Source: Cellulomonas carbonis (GTDB taxonomy: Bacteria > Actinomycetota > Actinomycetes > Actinomycetales > Cellulomonadaceae). From it: a stretch of DNA of 64,000 nt. The notes below the pieces were generated by a model, which had not been told where the DNA came from, searched no databases, and saw only the letters and a list, made by a program, of their open reading frames with translations. This document shows, piece by piece, positions 17,161 through 26,072 of this stretch. The stretch is from contig NZ_BMEB01000001.1 in the NCBI RefSeq assembly GCF_014636275.1, positions 671,371-735,370 of the forward strand, written 5' to 3'. Made by a program: the position numbers and the translations under genes. Numbering within the stretch: the stretch's first letter is position 1; every line of letters begins with the position of its first letter.

Positions 17161-18384
17161 CTAGCCTGCCGGCGGTGGCGGCGGCACGTCCCGGGGCGGG
17201 GCGGGCGGCCCGTCCTGGCCGCCCGGGTGCTCCGGTCGCTGGGGCGGCTCCTGTCGCAGCTCGGCACGGGGCCGACGCTGCTGCTCCGATGCGCCGACGG
17301 AGCCGACGCCGCGGCTGCCGATCGTCCCCGCCGACGTCGCGTCGTTCGTGGCGGCCTCCGACTCGGCGCGTGCCTCCGCGAGCGCCTTGGCCGGGTCACC
17401 GAGCGCCGACGGCCCGAGGTCCTCCCGCCGGACGGGCGACGTCCCCGCGGGGCGGGTCGACGCGGCGACGCCTTCTCCGGCGTCGCCCCCTCCCCCGAAC
17501 CCCTTGCTGATCGAGTTGAGGGCCGCGGTGAACTCGGTCGGGATGAACCAGACCTTGTTCGACTGCGTGCGCGAGATCTCGGGCAGCATCTGCAGGTACT
17601 GGTACGCGAGGAGCTTCGGGTCCGCGTCGCCGCGGTGGATGGCGTCGAAGACCTGCAGGATCGCGCGCGCCTCACCCTCGGCCTGGAGGACCGCCGCCTG
17701 CGCGGAGCCCTCGGCGCGGAGGATCGCCGCCTGCTTCTCGCCCTCGGCCGTGAGGATCTGCGACTGCTTGACGCCCTCCGCGGTGAGGATCGCCGCACGC
17801 CGGTCGCGCTCGGCACGCATCTGCTGCTCCATCGCGCCCTGGACGCTCTGGGGCGGGTCGATCGCCTTGAGCTCCACCCGGTTGACGCGCACGCCCCACT
17901 TGCCCGTCGCCTCGTCGAGGACCCCGCGCAGCTGGCCGTTGATCTGGTCGCGGCTCGTGAGGGTCTGCTCGAGGTCCATCGACCCCACGACGTTGCGGAG
18001 CGTGGTCACGGTGAGCTGCTCGATGCCCACGATGTAGTTGGCGATCTCGTAGGTCGCCGACTTGGGATCGGTCGGCTGGAGGTACACGACCGTGTCGATG
18101 CTCACCACGAGGTTGTCCGAGGTGATGACCGGCTGCGGCGCGAACGGGATGACCTGCTCGCGCAGGTCGACCTTCGCGCGCACGTGGTCGATGAACGGCA
18201 CGAGGAGGTGGAGGCCGGCGTCGAGCGTGCGCGAGTAGCGACCGAGGCGCTCGATCACCTGCGCCTCCGCCTGCGGGACGATCCGCACGGCCCGCACGAG
18301 GGTCACGATGACGAACAGGGCGACGAGGCCCAGCACGAGGTAGAGGATCAGCTGGTTCGCGCTGACCGTGGGGTTCTCGATCAA
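17161..18384 (-). CDS. SPFH/Band 7 (stomatin-like) membrane protein
   Basis: 407 residues. One N-terminal membrane helix (about 11-31) is followed by the Band 7 domain (about 33-200), with the stomatin-type stretch DREQVIPF-like DLREQVIPFAPQ and QPTDPKSATYEIANYIVG. A coiled-coil segment then contains four tandem AEG repeats (ILTAEGVKQSQ, ILTAEGEKQAA, ILRAEGSAQAA, VLQAEGEARAI). The tail from about 305 is Pro/Gly/Ala-rich and disordered. Such proteins oligomerise into membrane scaffolds and pair with NfeD, encoded 21 bp upstream. The start is TTG 18384, with GGGAGG ahead and no better alternative. Its client is unknown. Confidence 0.9.
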   Translation of the reverse strand: MIENPTVSANQLILYLVLGLVALFVIVTLVRAVRIVPQAEAQVIERLGRYSRTLDAGLHLLVPFIDHVRAKVDLREQVIPFAPQPVITSDNLVVSIDTVVYLQPTDPKSATYEIANYIVGIEQLTVTTLRNVVGSMDLEQTLTSRDQINGQLRGVLDEATGKWGVRVNRVELKAIDPPQSVQGAMEQQMRAERDRRAAILTAEGVKQSQILTAEGEKQAAILRAEGSAQAAVLQAEGEARAILQVFDAIHRGDADPKLLAYQYLQMLPEISRTQSNKVWFIPTEFTAALNSISKGFGGGGDAGEGVAASTRPAGTSPVRREDLGPSALGDPAKALAEARAESEAATNDATSAGTIGSRGVGSVGASEQQRRPRAELRQEPPQRPEHPGGQDGPPAPPRDVPPPPPAG

Positions 18385-18405
18385 GGGGTCCTCCCGGACT
18401 CGGTC

Positions 18406-18894
18406 CTACGGTGAGGTGCCCGGCGCGTGCGGCGGGTCCTCGTCGGGGTCCTGCACCGGGCCGACGACGGCGGTCGCGCCGTCGATCCGGACGACGCGCA
18501 CGGTCACGTCGACCGGGTGCACGACACCGGTCTGCGACGACCGCGCCGACCACTGCTCACCCGCGAGCTTGACCAGGCCAGACCTGTCCGTGACCTCGGT
18601 GAGCGTGAGCGCCGTCCGACCCACGTGGGCCGCCGTGTTCGTCTCGACGAGCGGCGTGCTACGACGCAGGTTGCGCAGGAGGAACGGGCGCAGGACCACG
18701 AGCATGAACGTCGAGACACCGGCGAAGACCAGCACCTGCACCGTGATGTTGGCACCGACGAGGCTCGCGACGAGGGCTGCGACAGCACCCGCCGCGAACA
18801 TCAGCAGGACGAGGTCGAGCGTCAGGACCTCGAGCACCCCGAGGGCGACGGCCGCGACGACCCACCAGACCCAGTGGATCTCGATCTGGTCCAT
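18406..18894 (-). CDS. NfeD-like membrane protein
   Basis: 162 residues. Three or so membrane helices lie in the first 75 residues (WVWWVVAAVALGVLEVLTLD, then LLMFAAGAVAALVASLVG). An OB-fold domain follows (about 85-145; VGRTALTLTEVTDRSGLVKLAG). NfeD proteins are the usual partners of SPFH proteins, and this gene precedes the SPFH gene in the same transcript. The short tail is acidic and Pro-rich. The pair is inferred to form a membrane microdomain complex. Confidence 0.87.
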   Translation of the reverse strand: MDQIEIHWVWWVVAAVALGVLEVLTLDLVLLMFAAGAVAALVASLVGANITVQVLVFAGVSTFMLVVLRPFLLRNLRRSTPLVETNTAAHVGRTALTLTEVTDRSGLVKLAGEQWSARSSQTGVVHPVDVTVRVVRIDGATAVVGPVQDPDEDPPHAPGTSP

Positions 18895-18964
18895 CGGCCC
18901 CCCATCGCGCGCTGGTCGTCCCGATCATCGTACCGGCGCACCGCGCGACGCGGGGCGCCCGAGC

Positions 18965-19750
18965 TCACCGCCTCGAGCGCGCCGCCCACCGGTCGCCGCG
19001 ACGCTCGACCTCCAGGTCGAGCCCGAACGTGCGGCTCAGCGGCTCCTCGGCGAGCACGTCGGCGAGCGTCCCCGCGGCCTCGACCCGGCCGTCCCGCAGC
19101 AGGAGCCCGTGCGTGAAGCCCGCCGGGACCTCCTCGACGTGGTGCGTGACGAGCACGAGGACGGGCGACCGCCGGTCGAGCGCGAGCTCGGTGAGCGCCG
19201 CGACGAGCTCCTCGCGACCGCCGAGGTCGAGCCCCGCGGCGGGCTCGTCGAGGAGCAGCAGCTCGGGGTCGGTCATGAGTGCGCGCGCGATCTGGACGCG
19301 CTTGCGCTCGCCCTCGCTCAGCGTGCCGAAGGCCCGGTCGGCGAACCGGCCGACGCCGAACACGTCGAGGAGCGTGCGGGCGCGCTCGTGGTCGAGGGCC
19401 TCGTAGCGCTCGCGCCACCGGCCCGTCATCCCGTACGCCGCGGTCAGCACGACGTCGACGACCTTCTCCGACGGCGAGATCCGGTCGGCGAGCGCTGCCG
19501 ACGCGACGCCGATGCGCGGCCGCAGCTCGAAGACGTCGACCGCGCCCAGGCGCTCGCCCAGCACCTCGGCCGTGCCCGACGTCGGGTGCATCCGCCCGGC
19601 GGCGATCTGCAGCAGCGTCGTCTTGCCCGCCCCGTTCGGGCCCAGGACGACCCACCGCTCGGAGTCGGCGACGTCCCACGTCACCCCGTCGAGGATCGTC
19701 GTCGTCCCCCGACGGACCGTCACGTCACGCAGACCCAGCACGCCAGCCAT
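18965..19750 (-). CDS. ABC transporter ATP-binding protein, stand-alone
   Basis: 261 residues with Walker [10 protein letters not shown] (about 38-46), signature LSEGERKRV (not canonical LSGGQ), Walker B LLLLDEPAAGLD and an H-loop region LVTHHVEEVP. The variant signature and H-H-V-E-E-V switch resemble the ModF/YlmA group of single ATPases found without a permease. No membrane subunit is adjacent, so the transport role is doubtful. ATG 19750 begins the protein (MAGVLGLRDVTVRRG); frames further upstream run antisense to other genes. Confidence 0.85.
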   Translation of the reverse strand: MAGVLGLRDVTVRRGTTTILDGVTWDVADSERWVVLGPNGAGKTTLLQIAAGRMHPTSGTAEVLGERLGAVDVFELRPRIGVASAALADRISPSEKVVDVVLTAAYGMTGRWRERYEALDHERARTLLDVFGVGRFADRAFGTLSEGERKRVQIARALMTDPELLLLDEPAAGLDLGGREELVAALTELALDRRSPVLVLVTHHVEEVPAGFTHGLLLRDGRVEAAGTLADVLAEEPLSRTFGLDLEVERRGDRWAARSRR

Positions 19751-19813
19751 GGCCGGAACCCTAGCCTGCGCGGCACCGACCGACCTGCGACCGACCCGAC
19801 GTAGGTTGGGCGC

Positions 19814-20596
19814 GTGCACGACGACCTCCTCGCGCTCCCCCGCTCCGTGGTGCTCGCGCTGTGGGCCCGCCACGTCGGCGCCGGGGCCGCACCGCTCCAG
19901 CACGCCGTCCGCTGCGTCGAGGGCGACGACGAGCCGCACGCCGTCGTCGGCGGGACGCCCGGTGCGGCCACAGGTGCGGCGGACGACAGCCTCGCCGCGC
20001 TGCTCGCGGCGTGGGCGGCGGGGCCGCGCACGGTCGCGGCCGTCCTGCCGGTGCCCGGTGACCCTGCGGGGGCACCCGCGTCGGTCTCGGCGGCCGCGCT
20101 CGACGCCGGCGAGTGCGTGCTCGTCGAGACGCCGGACGGCGCCGTGGCGGCCGTGCCCGAGGTCACCGTCTTCGGCAGCGCGCTCGAGCCGGGTCACCTC
20201 GTGACGTGGCACGTCCGACCGGTCGAGCCGTGGTCGACCGCGCTCGTCGGTCGCGTGGGCTCGCCCGCCGAGGCGGAGCTCGAGCTGCGCCACGCCCTGG
20301 GGTCGGCGACCGAGGCGCTGACCTCGCTCGACGTCGCCCGCTGGCGGCCCGACGCGGCCGCGGCGATCGCGCGCCTGCGGGGTGACGAGGCGCCCCGGTG
20401 GGACCTGCCGGCCGACCTCGAGCCGCGGCGCGTCCGGGTCCTCACGCTCGCGGCGCGCCTGCGCGGCATCGTCGCGCTCGCGACGTCCGACGACGGCGGT
20501 GCGGTGAACCTGTGGCAGGCCGACCAGCGCTCGACCGCGCTGCGCGAGGTGGACCGCGCCGCCCGGCGGGCCATGTCCGCGGTCACCGTGGGCTGA
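19814..20596 (+). CDS. Conserved-looking actinobacterial protein of unknown function
   Basis: 260 residues from GTG 19814, strongly Ala/Val/Leu-rich, with no signal peptide or membrane helix evident. A mixed alpha/beta N-terminal half ends near EVTVFGSALEPGHLVTWHVRP. The C-terminal half is helical (ELRHALGSATEALTSLDVARWRP, then LRGIVALATSDDGGAVN). Codon use matches its neighbours and no frame on the other strand competes well, so I take it as real. I do not recognise the family. It is divergent from the ABC ATPase and convergent with glgM. Confidence 0.7.
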   Translation: MHDDLLALPRSVVLALWARHVGAGAAPLQHAVRCVEGDDEPHAVVGGTPGAATGAADDSLAALLAAWAAGPRTVAAVLPVPGDPAGAPASVSAAALDAGECVLVETPDGAVAAVPEVTVFGSALEPGHLVTWHVRPVEPWSTALVGRVGSPAEAELELRHALGSATEALTSLDVARWRPDAAAAIARLRGDEAPRWDLPADLEPRRVRVLTLAARLRGIVALATSDDGGAVNLWQADQRSTALREVDRAARRAMSAVTVG

Positions 20597-20619
20597 ACGC
20601 CCGGCGACGACCCCGGCCG

Positions 20620-21828
20620 TCAGCCGCCGTCCAGGACCGACCGGTAGACCTCGAGCGTGCGGTCGCCGATCGCGTCCCACGCGAAGTGGTCCTCGACGCG
20701 GCGCCGGGCAGCACGACCCATCTCGGCGGCGCGCTCCGGATCCGTCGCGAGCTCGGTGAGCGTCGCGGCCAGGTCGCGCACGAACCGGTCCGGGTCGACC
20801 GGCGTCCCCGTGCCGTCCTGGACCTGCTCGATCGGCACGAGCAGGCCCGTCACGCCGTCGTCGACGACCTCCGGGATGCCGCCCGTCGCGGTGCCGACCA
20901 CGGGCAGGCCGCACGCCATCGCCTCGAGGTTGACGATGCCGAGCGGCTCGTACACCGAGGGGCACACGAAGACCGTCGCGGCCGACAGCACGGCCACGAG
21001 CTCGTCGCGCGGCAGCATCTGCTCGATCCAGACGACGCCGCCGCGCTCGGTCTGGAGCTCCGCGACGCGCGTCGACACCTCGGTCGCGATCTCGGGCGTG
21101 TCGGGCGCCCCGGCGCACAGCACGAGCTGGACGTCGGGCGGGAGCTCGGCGGCCGCCCGCAGCAGGTAGGGCAGTCCCTTCTGGCGCGTGATCCGACCGA
21201 CGAAGACGACGGTCGGCCGGTCCGGGTCGATGCCGAGCCGGCGCACGACCTCGTCCGCGCGCGCGACGGCGTCGCCCTCGGGCCGGCGCCACCCCGCGAG
21301 GTCGATCCCGTTGTGGACGACGTGCACCTTGTCGGGGTCGATCTCGGGGTAGCAGCGCAGGATGTCGGCCCGCATGCCCGCACTCACCGCGATCACCGCG
21401 GCCGCGCCCAGGTACGCCGTCCGCTCGGCCCAGCCGGACAGCGCGTAGCCGCCACCGAGCTGCTCGGCCTTCCACGGGCGCAGCGGCTCGAGGCTGTGCG
21501 CGCTGACGACGTGCGGCACGCCGTGCAGCAGGCCGCCCAGGTGCCCCGCGAGGTTCGCGTACCAGGTGTGCGAGTGGACGATGTCCGCCCCCGCGACGTC
21601 GCCGGCCATGAGGAGGTCGACGCCGAACGTCCGCAGGGCGGCGTTGTGGTCCGCGAGCTCCGCCGGCGCGTCGTAGCCGTGGACACCGGCCTCGGCGCGC
21701 GCACCCTCGAAGCACCGGACGCGCACCTCGACCCTGCTGCGCAGCACCGCGCTCAGCTCCGCGACGTGGACTCCGGCACCGCCGTAGACGTGAGGCGGGT
21801 ACTCCCTGGTCAGCAGATCGACGCGCAC
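20620..21828 (-). CDS. glgM: GT4 glycogen/maltose-1-phosphate synthase
   Basis: 402 residues, a GT-B glycosyltransferase of the actinobacterial glycogen-synthase type. The N-terminal glycine loop is YPPHVYGGAGVHV. The C-terminal nucleotide-sugar site holds the E-x7-E pattern in PSVYEPLGIVNLEAMACGLP followed by GTATGGIPE. The mycobacterial counterpart, long called glgA, makes alpha-maltose 1-phosphate from ADP-glucose (GlgM) for the GlgE pathway; whether this one does so or extends glycogen directly cannot be read here. It is divergent from glgC, the enzyme that makes its ADP-glucose, the same arrangement as in Mycobacterium. GTG start at 21828. Confidence 0.87.
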   Translation of the reverse strand: MRVDLLTREYPPHVYGGAGVHVAELSAVLRSRVEVRVRCFEGARAEAGVHGYDAPAELADHNAALRTFGVDLLMAGDVAGADIVHSHTWYANLAGHLGGLLHGVPHVVSAHSLEPLRPWKAEQLGGGYALSGWAERTAYLGAAAVIAVSAGMRADILRCYPEIDPDKVHVVHNGIDLAGWRRPEGDAVARADEVVRRLGIDPDRPTVVFVGRITRQKGLPYLLRAAAELPPDVQLVLCAGAPDTPEIATEVSTRVAELQTERGGVVWIEQMLPRDELVAVLSAATVFVCPSVYEPLGIVNLEAMACGLPVVGTATGGIPEVVDDGVTGLLVPIEQVQDGTGTPVDPDRFVRDLAATLTELATDPERAAEMGRAARRRVEDHFAWDAIGDRTLEVYRSVLDGG

Positions 21829-21896
21829 GTGGCCACGCTAGCGCGCCGCGGCGTGGACGGCTGGTCGTGACGGGGGTCACGCTCTAGGGTTCGAGC

Positions 21897-23138
21897 ATGG
21901 CAGCCCCTCGAGTTCTGGCGATCGTCCTGGCGGGTGGCGAGGGAAAGCGGCTCATGCCGCTCACGGCGGACCGTGCGAAGCCCGCCGTGCCGTTCGGGGG
22001 CCTGTACCGCCTCGTCGACTTCGCCCTGTCCAACCTGGTCAACAGCAGGTACCTGCAGATCGTGGTCCTGACGCAGTACAAGTCCCACAGCCTCGACCGG
22101 CACGTGGCACGGACCTGGCGCATGTCCCCGCTGCTGGGCAACTACGTCGCGCCCGTCCCCGCGCAGCAGCGGGTCGGCAAGCACTGGTACCTCGGCAGCG
22201 CCGACGCGATCTTCCAGTGCCTGAACATCATCGAGGACGAGCGGCCCGACATCGTCGTCGTCGTCGGCGCGGACAACATCTACCGGATGGACTTCTCCCA
22301 GATGGTGGAGGCGCACGTGAGCTCGGGCGCCGAGTTCACCGTCGCGGCGATCCGCCAGCCCATCGGGCTCGCCGACCAGTTCGGGGTCATCCGCACACGG
22401 GCCGAGCAGCCCGACCGGATCGACGCGTTCCTCGAGAAGCCGACCGACGTCGAGGGTCTGCCGGACGCGCCCCACGAGATCCTCGCGTCGATGGGCAACT
22501 ACGTCGCCGACGCCGACGCGCTCGTCGAGGCCGTCACGCGCGACGCCGAGAACCCGCAGTCCAAGCACGACATGGGCGGCGACATCGTGCCGTTCTTCGT
22601 CGACCGCGGGACCGCGGGCGTCTACGACTTCATCCGCAACGACGTCGCCGGCTCGACCGACCGGGACCGCGACTACTGGCGCGACGTCGGCACCCTCGAC
22701 GCGTACTACGACGCCCACCTGGACCTGATCTCGGTCAACCCGGTCTTCAACCTCTACAACAACGAGTGGCCGCTCTTCACTGGCTACACGGGGCTCCCGC
22801 CGGCCAAGTTCGTCCACGCGGGCCCGGGCCGCCTGGGACACGCCGCGGACTCGCTCGTCTCCCCTGGCGTGATCGTCTCCGGCGCCACGGTCACGGGGTC
22901 GGTGCTGTCGCCGGGCGTCTACCTGCACTCGTGGTCGTCGGTGAGCGACTCCGTGGTCATGGACAACAGCGTCGTCGGGCGGCACGCCCAGGTGCACCGC
23001 GCGATCCTCGACAAGAACGTCGTGGTCCGCGAGCGCGCCCGCGTCGGGATCGACCCGGAGCACGACCGCTCTCGCGGCTTCACCGTCACGGAGTCCGGGA
23101 TCACCGTCGTGCCCAAGGGCACGGTCATCGAGCCCTGA
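21897..23138 (+). CDS. glgC: Glucose-1-phosphate adenylyltransferase
   Basis: 413 residues; makes ADP-glucose from ATP and glucose 1-phosphate, the committed step of glycogen synthesis. The nucleotidyltransferase domain starts [19 protein letters not shown], with [24 protein letters not shown] and [14 protein letters not shown] as further family blocks. The C-terminal left-handed beta-helix repeats cover about 300-400 ([21 protein letters not shown]). ATG 21897 lies 68 bp from the divergent glgM start, so the promoters of the two genes must share this gap. A terminator hairpin follows. Confidence 0.96.
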   Translation: MAAPRVLAIVLAGGEGKRLMPLTADRAKPAVPFGGLYRLVDFALSNLVNSRYLQIVVLTQYKSHSLDRHVARTWRMSPLLGNYVAPVPAQQRVGKHWYLGSADAIFQCLNIIEDERPDIVVVVGADNIYRMDFSQMVEAHVSSGAEFTVAAIRQPIGLADQFGVIRTRAEQPDRIDAFLEKPTDVEGLPDAPHEILASMGNYVADADALVEAVTRDAENPQSKHDMGGDIVPFFVDRGTAGVYDFIRNDVAGSTDRDRDYWRDVGTLDAYYDAHLDLISVNPVFNLYNNEWPLFTGYTGLPPAKFVHAGPGRLGHAADSLVSPGVIVSGATVTGSVLSPGVYLHSWSSVSDSVVMDNSVVGRHAQVHRAILDKNVVVRERARVGIDPEHDRSRGFTVTESGITVVPKGTVIEP

Positions 23139-23172
23139 GCCGCCCGGCCCGGCCCGGGCCCAGCGACGCGGG

Positions 23173-23202
23173 CCGGGCCGAGCGACCCGTCGCTCGGCCC
23201 GG
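23173..23202. terminator. GC-rich hairpin after glgC
   Basis: CCGGGCCGAGCGAC (23173-23186) pairs with GTCGCTCGGCCCGG (23189-23202). The two central bases cannot close, so the real loop is a few bases larger. It lies between glgC and serB. Confidence 0.6.
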
Positions 23203-23241
23203 CGCCCCGCGCGCCACGGACCTGGACGCTGCCCAGGGCCC

Positions 23242-23931
23242 ATGACGAGGCGGCGCTACCCTGCCCGCGTGACCCCCCGCCGACGCCTCGTCGTGACCGA
23301 CGTCGACTCGACCCTGATCACCGGTGAGGTGATCGAGATGCTCGCCGACCGCGCGGGGTCGCGCGCCGAGGTGGCCGCGGTCACCGAGCGGGCGATGCGC
23401 GGGGAGATCGACTTCCGGCGATCGCTCCACGAGCGCGTCGCCACGCTCGCCGGCCTGCCGGTCTCGGTCCTCGACGACGTCCGGCACGAGGTCGAGCTGA
23501 CCCCGGGTGCCGAGCGCCTCGTCGCCGAGCTGCATGCCGCGGGCTGGCCGGTGGGGCTGGTCTCGGGCGGGTTCGCGGAGGTCGTCGAGCCCCTGGCCGC
23601 CGGCCTCCGGATCCGCTTCGTCCGTGCGAACCGGCTCGAGGTGGTCGACGGCCACCTCACCGGCCGCGTGACGGGCCCCGTCGTGGACGCCGAGGCCAAG
23701 GCGGCCGCACTGCGGGAGTTCGCGGCCGCCGAGGGCGTCGCCCTCGAGGACACGGTCGCGATCGGTGACGGCGCGAACGACCTCGCGATGCTGGCGGCGG
23801 CCGGGCTCGGCATCGCCTTCAACGCCAAGCCGGTCGTCTGCGCGCAGGCCGACGTGGCGGTGCTCGACGCGCCCCTCGACGCGGTCCTCGAGCTGCTGGA
23901 CCTGCCCCACCGCGCGCCCGGGCGCGCCTGA
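23242..23931 (+). CDS. serB: Phosphoserine phosphatase
   Basis: 229 residues from ATG 23242, or 220 from GTG 23269. HAD-superfamily enzyme for the last step of serine synthesis. Motif I is DVDSTLI (nucleophile Asp), the cap domain has EIDFRRSLHERV, motif II is LVSGGF, and the loop III Lys is in VDAEAKAAAL. Motif IV reads IGDGANDLAML. There is no N-terminal ACT domain, unlike mycobacterial SerB2, so feedback by serine through ACT is not expected. It converges on the SixA-like gene. Confidence 0.92.
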   Translation: MTRRRYPARVTPRRRLVVTDVDSTLITGEVIEMLADRAGSRAEVAAVTERAMRGEIDFRRSLHERVATLAGLPVSVLDDVRHEVELTPGAERLVAELHAAGWPVGLVSGGFAEVVEPLAAGLRIRFVRANRLEVVDGHLTGRVTGPVVDAEAKAAALREFAAAEGVALEDTVAIGDGANDLAMLAAAGLGIAFNAKPVVCAQADVAVLDAPLDAVLELLDLPHRAPGRA

Positions 23932-23971
23932 CCGACCGCCTGACCGACCGCGCAGCCAGCCGAGGGTCGAC

Positions 23972-24505
23972 CTACCGGGGCGTCGGACGCAGGACGTCGA
24001 CGAGGCGCGCCGCGCCGGGCCCGAGCGCCGCCCAGTCGCCGGCCACGTCGAGCACGGCCAGCCCGGCGGTCGGCAGACCCGCGCGGACGGTCCCGAGGTG
24101 GGCTGCCTCGCCCTCGGCGCCCGCGAGGTAGGAGGCCACGGCGGAGACGGCCGGCTCGTGCCCGACGACGAGGAGCGTCCGGATGCGCTCGTCGACCGTG
24201 GCCACGACGTCGAGGACCTCACCCGGGCCCGCGTCGTAGAGCCGGTCGGTCACCTCGACCTCGGGTACCGGCTCGCCCGCGAGCGCCCCCCGCACGAGCT
24301 CCCACGTCTGTCGCGTCCGGACCGCCGACGAGACGAGCACGCGCTCCGGGAGCCCAGCGCCGGAGCGCAGGTGCGCTGCGACCTCGGCGCACTGGCGACG
24401 ACCTTCGAGGCTCAGCGGCCGCAGCTCGTCGGCGAGCGCACCCCCGTGCTCGGCCTTGGCGTGCCGGAGCAGCACGAGACGCCGCGGCGGGGGCGTCACG
24501 GTCAC
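23972..24505 (-). CDS. SixA-like histidine phosphatase
   Basis: 177 residues of the histidine phosphatase (phosphoglycerate mutase) superfamily. The catalytic RHG-type motif is LVLLRHAKAEHGG, a second block is VSSAVRTRQTWELV, and the distal catalytic His is in LLVVGHEPAVSA. RHAKA is the SixA form rather than RHG. SixA acts on phosphohistidine of signalling proteins in E. coli; the target here is unknown. The likely GTG start at 24505 overlaps the fabI stop (GTGA), giving an odd but tight coupling to fatty-acid synthesis genes. Confidence 0.85.
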   Translation of the reverse strand: MTVTPPPRRLVLLRHAKAEHGGALADELRPLSLEGRRQCAEVAAHLRSGAGLPERVLVSSAVRTRQTWELVRGALAGEPVPEVEVTDRLYDAGPGEVLDVVATVDERIRTLLVVGHEPAVSAVASYLAGAEGEAAHLGTVRAGLPTAGLAVLDVAGDWAALGPGAARLVDVLRPTPR

Positions 24506-25269
24506 AGGCCCATCGCGTGGAAGCCGCCGTCGACGTGGACGATCTCCCCGGTCGTGGCGGGGAACCAGTCGGACAGGAGCGCCGTCACGGCGCGCGCCGT
24601 CGGCTCGGGGTCCGACGCGTCCCAGCCGAGGGGCGCACGCTCGGGCCAGCCGCCCTCCATGGCCTCGAAGCCGGGGATCGACTTGGCCGCCGTGGTCCGC
24701 ACGGGCCCGGCGGAGACGAGGTTGACGCGGATGCCGTCCGGGCCGAGGTCCCGCGCGAGGTAGCGCGACGTCGCCTCGAAGGCTGCCTTGGCGACGCCCA
24801 TCCAGTCGTACACGGGCCACGCGTAGCGCGCGTCGAAGGTCAGCCCGACGAGCGACGAGCCGCGCGTCATGAGCGGCTTCGCGGCGACGGCCAGCGACTT
24901 CAGCGAGTAGGCGGAGACGTGGACCGCGGTCGCGACGTCGTCCCACTCCCCGGCGAGGAAGTTCCCGCCCATGACGGACTGCGGCGCGAAGCCGATCGAG
25001 TGCACGACGCCGTCGAGGCGGTCGACGTGCTCACCGACGCGCTCGGCGAGGGCGGCGAGGTCGTCGCCGTCGGTCACGTCGAGCTGGACGACGGGAGCCG
25101 GCGAGGGCAGGCGCTTGGCGATCGCCTGCGTGAGCCGGAGCTGCCGCCCGAACGACGTGAGGACCACCTCGGCGCCCTCGGTCTGCGCGAGCCGCGCGAC
25201 GTGGAACGCGATCGACGAGTCCACGAGGACTCCCGTGACGAGGAGCTTCTTGCCCTCCAGCAGGCCCAT
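24502..25269 (-). CDS. fabI: Enoyl-[acyl-carrier-protein] reductase (InhA/FabI type)
   Basis: 255 residues; NADH-dependent last step of fatty-acid elongation. The cofactor site is LLVTGVLVDSSIAFHVA, the glycine-poor form typical of FabI/InhA. The catalytic Tyr-x6-Lys pair is seen in VYDWMGVAKAAF near residues 155-165, and GEIVHVDGGFHAMGL closes the protein. It follows fabG after 77 bp on the same strand, so both reductases of the cycle are encoded together, as with fabG1-inhA of Mycobacterium. Confidence 0.95.
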   Translation of the reverse strand: MGLLEGKKLLVTGVLVDSSIAFHVARLAQTEGAEVVLTSFGRQLRLTQAIAKRLPSPAPVVQLDVTDGDDLAALAERVGEHVDRLDGVVHSIGFAPQSVMGGNFLAGEWDDVATAVHVSAYSLKSLAVAAKPLMTRGSSLVGLTFDARYAWPVYDWMGVAKAAFEATSRYLARDLGPDGIRVNLVSAGPVRTTAAKSIPGFEAMEGGWPERAPLGWDASDPEPTARAVTALLSDWFPATTGEIVHVDGGFHAMGL

Positions 25270-25346
25270 GTGCGTCTCCGAAGCGTCGTGGCAGGCGCGG
25301 CTGCCGTTGTGTGGTGTTCTCGGGTGCGTCGGTGCGGCGCGGGCCC

Positions 25347-26072
25347 TCAGTGGCCCATGCCGAGGCCGCCGTCGACGGGGATCACGGCCCCGCTGACGTA
25401 CGCGGCGTCGTCGGAGGCCAGGAAGTGCACGACGCCCGCGACCTCCTCGGGCCGGGCGAACCGGCCGGCGGGGATCGCTGCACGGTAGGCGTCCTGGCGG
25501 TCCTGGGGCAACGCCGCCGTCATGGCCGTGTCGATGAACCCGGGCGCGACGACGTTCGCGGTGATGCCGCGCCCGCCCAGCTCACGCGTGATCGAGCGCG
25601 CCATGCCGACGAGTCCGGCCTTCGAGGCCGCGTAGTTGACCTGCCCCTGCCCGCCGTACAGGCCGACGACCGACGAGATGAGGACGATCCGCCCGCGGCG
25701 GAGCCGGATCATGCCCTTGCTCGCGCGGCGGACGCACCGGAACGCGCCCGTGAGGTTCACATCGAGCACCTGCTCGAAGTCCTCGTCGGTCATGCGCATG
25801 AGCAGCTGGTCGCGCGTGATGCCGGCGTTGGCGACCAGGACCTCGACGGGTCCGTGCTGGGCCTCGACCTCGGTGAACGCGGCGTCGACGCTCGCGGTGT
25901 CCGTCATGTCGCCCGTCACGCCCAGCACGCCGTCGGGCAGGTCGCCGCTGCGGTAGATCGTGGCGACGCGGTCGCCCGCGGCGACGAACCGCTCGGCGAT
26001 CGCGCGGCCGATCCCGCGGTTGGCCCCCGTCACGAGGACGCTGCGGGGTCCCGGCGTCGGCGTCTCAGCCAC
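25347..26072 (-). CDS. fabG: 3-oxoacyl-[acyl-carrier-protein] reductase
   Basis: 241-residue short-chain dehydrogenase. The cofactor motif is VTGANRGIGRA, then VLVANAGIT. The catalytic Ser is in LISSVVGLYGGQGQ, and Tyr and Lys are in NYAASKAGLVG. The C-terminus VIPVDGGLGMGH is typical of FabG. The adjacency to fabI supports the fatty-acid role over other SDR functions. GTG 26072 follows GGAGG; an in-frame extension to 26225 has no ribosome site and is rejected. Confidence 0.93.
   Translation of the reverse strand: MAETPTPGPRSVLVTGANRGIGRAIAERFVAAGDRVATIYRSGDLPDGVLGVTGDMTDTASVDAAFTEVEAQHGPVEVLVANAGITRDQLLMRMTDEDFEQVLDVNLTGAFRCVRRASKGMIRLRRGRIVLISSVVGLYGGQGQVNYAASKAGLVGMARSITRELGGRGITANVVAPGFIDTAMTAALPQDRQDAYRAAIPAGRFARPEEVAGVVHFLASDDAAYVSGAVIPVDGGLGMGH

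Noticed and set aside
12420..17164. Long open frames on the + strand opposite the ABC exporter pair and tetR
   Set aside because: Shadows of the exporters; composition dominated by Arg, Asp, Glu and His repeats with no domain.
23928..23951. Tandem CTGACCGACCGC repeat at the serB stop
   Set aside because: Only two copies and no sign of function.
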